Assembly (NCBI RefSeq): GCF_027947535.2
Contig: NZ_JAAGKO020000014.1
Span: 85,634-149,633, forward strand
DNA: 64,000 nt
Reading direction: 5' to 3'
Source of the DNA: Streptantibioticus silvisoli
GTDB lineage: Bacteria > Actinomycetota > Actinomycetes > Streptomycetales > Streptomycetaceae
The notes beneath the pieces are model-generated. The model had not been told where the DNA came from. It did no database searches and worked only from the letters and a program-made list of their open reading frames with translations. Positions 63,101-64,000 of the stretch are shown in pieces. The translations under genes were made by a program, and so were the position numbers. Every line of letters begins with the position of its first letter. The stretch's first letter is position 1.

Positions 63101-63621
63101 ATTGCGGTTTCTGCATATTGGATGCGAGGGAGAACTTACTCAGGCAGAGGCCGAGTTGCGGTTTGTGCATACGCGCCACAGCGCCGGCCTCCCGTGCCTG
63201 CCTGCCGCTGCGGAACGCCCCCAACATCTCGTGGAGGAGCCAACTGCCGCGCCGCACAACGTCTTCCAGCGCCGTGGGAGCCACACAACGCCACCAGTGG
63301 GGAATCGCCGGCTGCGACCGTGGTTCCCCACTGGCCCCACTCTCTGGTGGACCCGCCGGTCAACTTTTCAGCATCAGGCATGCCTTCACCTCGCCGACGA
63401 CGTCCACCCCCTGACGCCGTCCGCCCGACTCCTGTACGTCCCGCGTAGGTGTCACCCACTCCGCGCGAAGGACGAATTGCGGTTTCTGCATGCCGCACAG
63501 CGGTCAGGAAGCGCATCGGGCGACCGTCGCGTTTATCCGGAAGTCCCTGTAAAAGGGGTGGACTTGTTCGTCCGGCCGCCGAAATCGCAAGTTCAACAGA
63601 GCGAGATTGCGAATACTGCAT
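63101..63621 (+). repeat. Four spaced copies of a 16-bp element (iteron-like)
   Basis: ATTGCGGTTTCTGCAT occurs exactly at 63101-63116 and 63476-63491. A 14-of-16 copy lies at 63155-63170 (GTTGCGGTTTGTGCAT) and a 13-of-16 copy at 63606-63621 (ATTGCGAATACTGCAT). All are in the same orientation. The ATTGC and GCAT ends resemble imperfect half-sites. A binding site for the telomere-associated protein is a reasonable guess. Confidence 0.75.
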
Positions 63622-63758
63622 TCCCATCCATGGCTATCGGCTGACGAAGAGTCAGGAAATAGAGTCAAGAGGTATAGACCACATAACCATGCCAATAAAA
63701 CTAGCGCAAAGTAGCGCCTACCTTCACTTGACAAAACGTCAGAGGAGACTCCTCCCAT
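63504..63758 (-). CDS. Possible small membrane protein
   Basis: An 84-residue frame starting ATG 63758, with GGGGAG 7 nt upstream. Residues 16-34 (YFALVLLAWLCGLYLLTLF) could be one transmembrane helix, followed by a polar tail containing SIRNLALLNLRFRR. The N-terminal pattern slightly recalls VanZ-type proteins, but it is too short to assign. The region is notably AT-richer than the rest of the window, and one 16-bp repeat lies within the frame, so it may not be coding. Confidence 0.3.
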   Translation of the reverse strand: MGGVSSDVLSSEGRRYFALVLLAWLCGLYLLTLFPDSSSADSHGWECSIRNLALLNLRFRRPDEQVHPFYRDFRINATVARCAS

Positions 63759-63856
63759 ATGAGATCTCCCCATCGGGCCTCTGAGGGACACTCACTTGGA
63801 ATCCGCGCCCAGCTTGCGCCCCCATCCGAGCAGCTGAAATGGGAGAGTTGACTCGA

Positions 63857-63933
63857 TGGCCAGCAGTGCGACGGATCGCCGGCCAGTCGCCGAAGGCGAT
63901 TGGCCCCCACCGCTCACCCCGCACTGCTGGCCA
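63857..63933. repeat. Nested telomeric palindrome (cruciform-like)
   Basis: The outer arms TGGCCAGCAGTGCG (63857-63870) and CGCACTGCTGGCCA (63920-63933) pair perfectly over 14 bp. Between them is a second hairpin, GGCCAGTCGCC (63881-63891), loop GAA, GGCGATTGGCC (63895-63905), with one G-T wobble. Together they form a stem carrying an inner stem-loop. Confidence 0.9.
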
Positions 63934-63950
63934 GCGGCGCGAAGCGCCGC
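63934..63950. repeat. Telomeric hairpin GCGGCGC-GAA-GCGCCGC
   Basis: A perfect 7-bp stem with a GAA triloop. The centre, GCGAAGC, is known as an exceptionally stable DNA mini-hairpin. It abuts the nested palindrome to its left. Confidence 0.92.
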
Positions 63951-63959
63951 AGCGTCTTT

Positions 63960-63978
63960 GGTGTCGCGTAGTGACACC
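63960..63978. repeat. Telomeric hairpin with GTA loop
   Basis: GGTGTCGC (63960-63967), loop GTA, GTGACACC (63971-63978): an 8-bp stem with one mismatch, again leaving a C-GNA-G type apex. Confidence 0.85.
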
Positions 63979-63985
63979 GCGTCGT

Positions 63986-64000
63986 GTCTCCGAAGGAGAC
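63986..64000. repeat. Terminal hairpin ending on the last base
   Basis: GTCTCC (63986-63991), loop GAA, GGAGAC (63995-64000): a perfect 6-bp stem whose last base is the last base of the window. In canonical Streptomyces telomeres the first palindrome also reaches the terminal nucleotide. This suggests that the window end is the replicon end. Confidence 0.9.

Noticed and set aside
63101..63621. CRISPR array
   Set aside because: Only four short repeats with irregular spacing (54 to 375 bp between start positions) and imperfect identity; no cas genes.
62874..63644. Plus-strand 256-residue frame in the subtelomeric region
   Set aside because: Proline/Arg/His-rich shadow-like composition with no domain; the repeated LRFLH phrase only reflects the 16-bp DNA repeats.
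1..64000. tRNA, rRNA or riboswitch genes
   Set aside because: No cloverleaf-like or conserved RNA segment was recognised on either strand by eye.

Overview
The window is very GC-rich and looks like a filamentous actinomycete (Streptomyces-like). It appears to run into the physical right end of a linear replicon, either a chromosome arm or a giant linear plasmid. About 54 kb is occupied by three collinear, same-strand giant genes of a modular type I polyketide synthase (PKS). The remaining 10 kb is a subtelomeric zone with a few small genes, decayed insertion sequences, a telomere-replication-like gene pair, spaced 16-bp repeats, and a block of hairpins that ends on the last base of the window.

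PKS (1-54007). The first gene is cut at its 5' end inside an acyltransferase (AT) domain; modules are numbered from that point. PKS-A (1-19506) holds modules 1 (partial) to 4, PKS-B (19526-36658) modules 5-7, and PKS-C (36671-54007) modules 8-10 plus a terminal thioesterase. AT motifs predict methylmalonyl, malonyl, methylmalonyl, methylmalonyl, malonyl, malonyl, methylmalonyl, malonyl, methylmalonyl, malonyl. Modules 3, 5, 7 and 9 have full DH-ER-KR loops. Three ketoreductases look inactive, at different stages of decay: module 6 has a single Tyr-to-Phe change, while modules 1 and 10 have lost several catalytic residues. Module 1 has also lost its DH histidine. The predicted product of these ten modules is a branched chain with ketones at C3, C11 and C21 and methyls at C4, C8, C14, C16 and C20. 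I do not recognise the compound. The genes are separated by 19 and 12 bp with good ribosome binding sites, so they are probably co-transcribed from a promoter left of the window.

Post-PKS region (54008-59826). Here are a cysteine-free carboxymuconolactone-decarboxylase-fold gene (54510-55040) and, converging on it across a strong hairpin terminator, a LuxR-type regulator (55104-56408, minus) without the usual ATPase domain. They are followed by a SAM-dependent methyltransferase of the LCMT/TIGR00027 kind (58555-59439). Remnants of three different transposase families (ISAs1-like, ISKra4-like, IS630-like) lie between them. The IS630 remnant carries an internal inversion.

Telomere region (59827-64000). 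A two-gene operon encodes a protein with possible family-B DNA polymerase motifs and a Tpg-like helix-turn-helix protein, separated by 1 bp. This matches the tap-tpg arrangement of Streptomyces telomere replication, but the first protein looks like a small polymerase rather than archetypal Tap. A small secreted protein gene, four spaced copies of a 16-bp element, and 144 bp of packed palindromes follow. The palindrome loops are C-GNA-G on the strand that would form the 3' overhang. The last hairpin (6-bp stem, GAA loop) finishes exactly at base 64000. My reading is that this is a non-canonical actinobacterial telomere with its own terminal-protein system, and that the PKS lies within 10 kb of the end.
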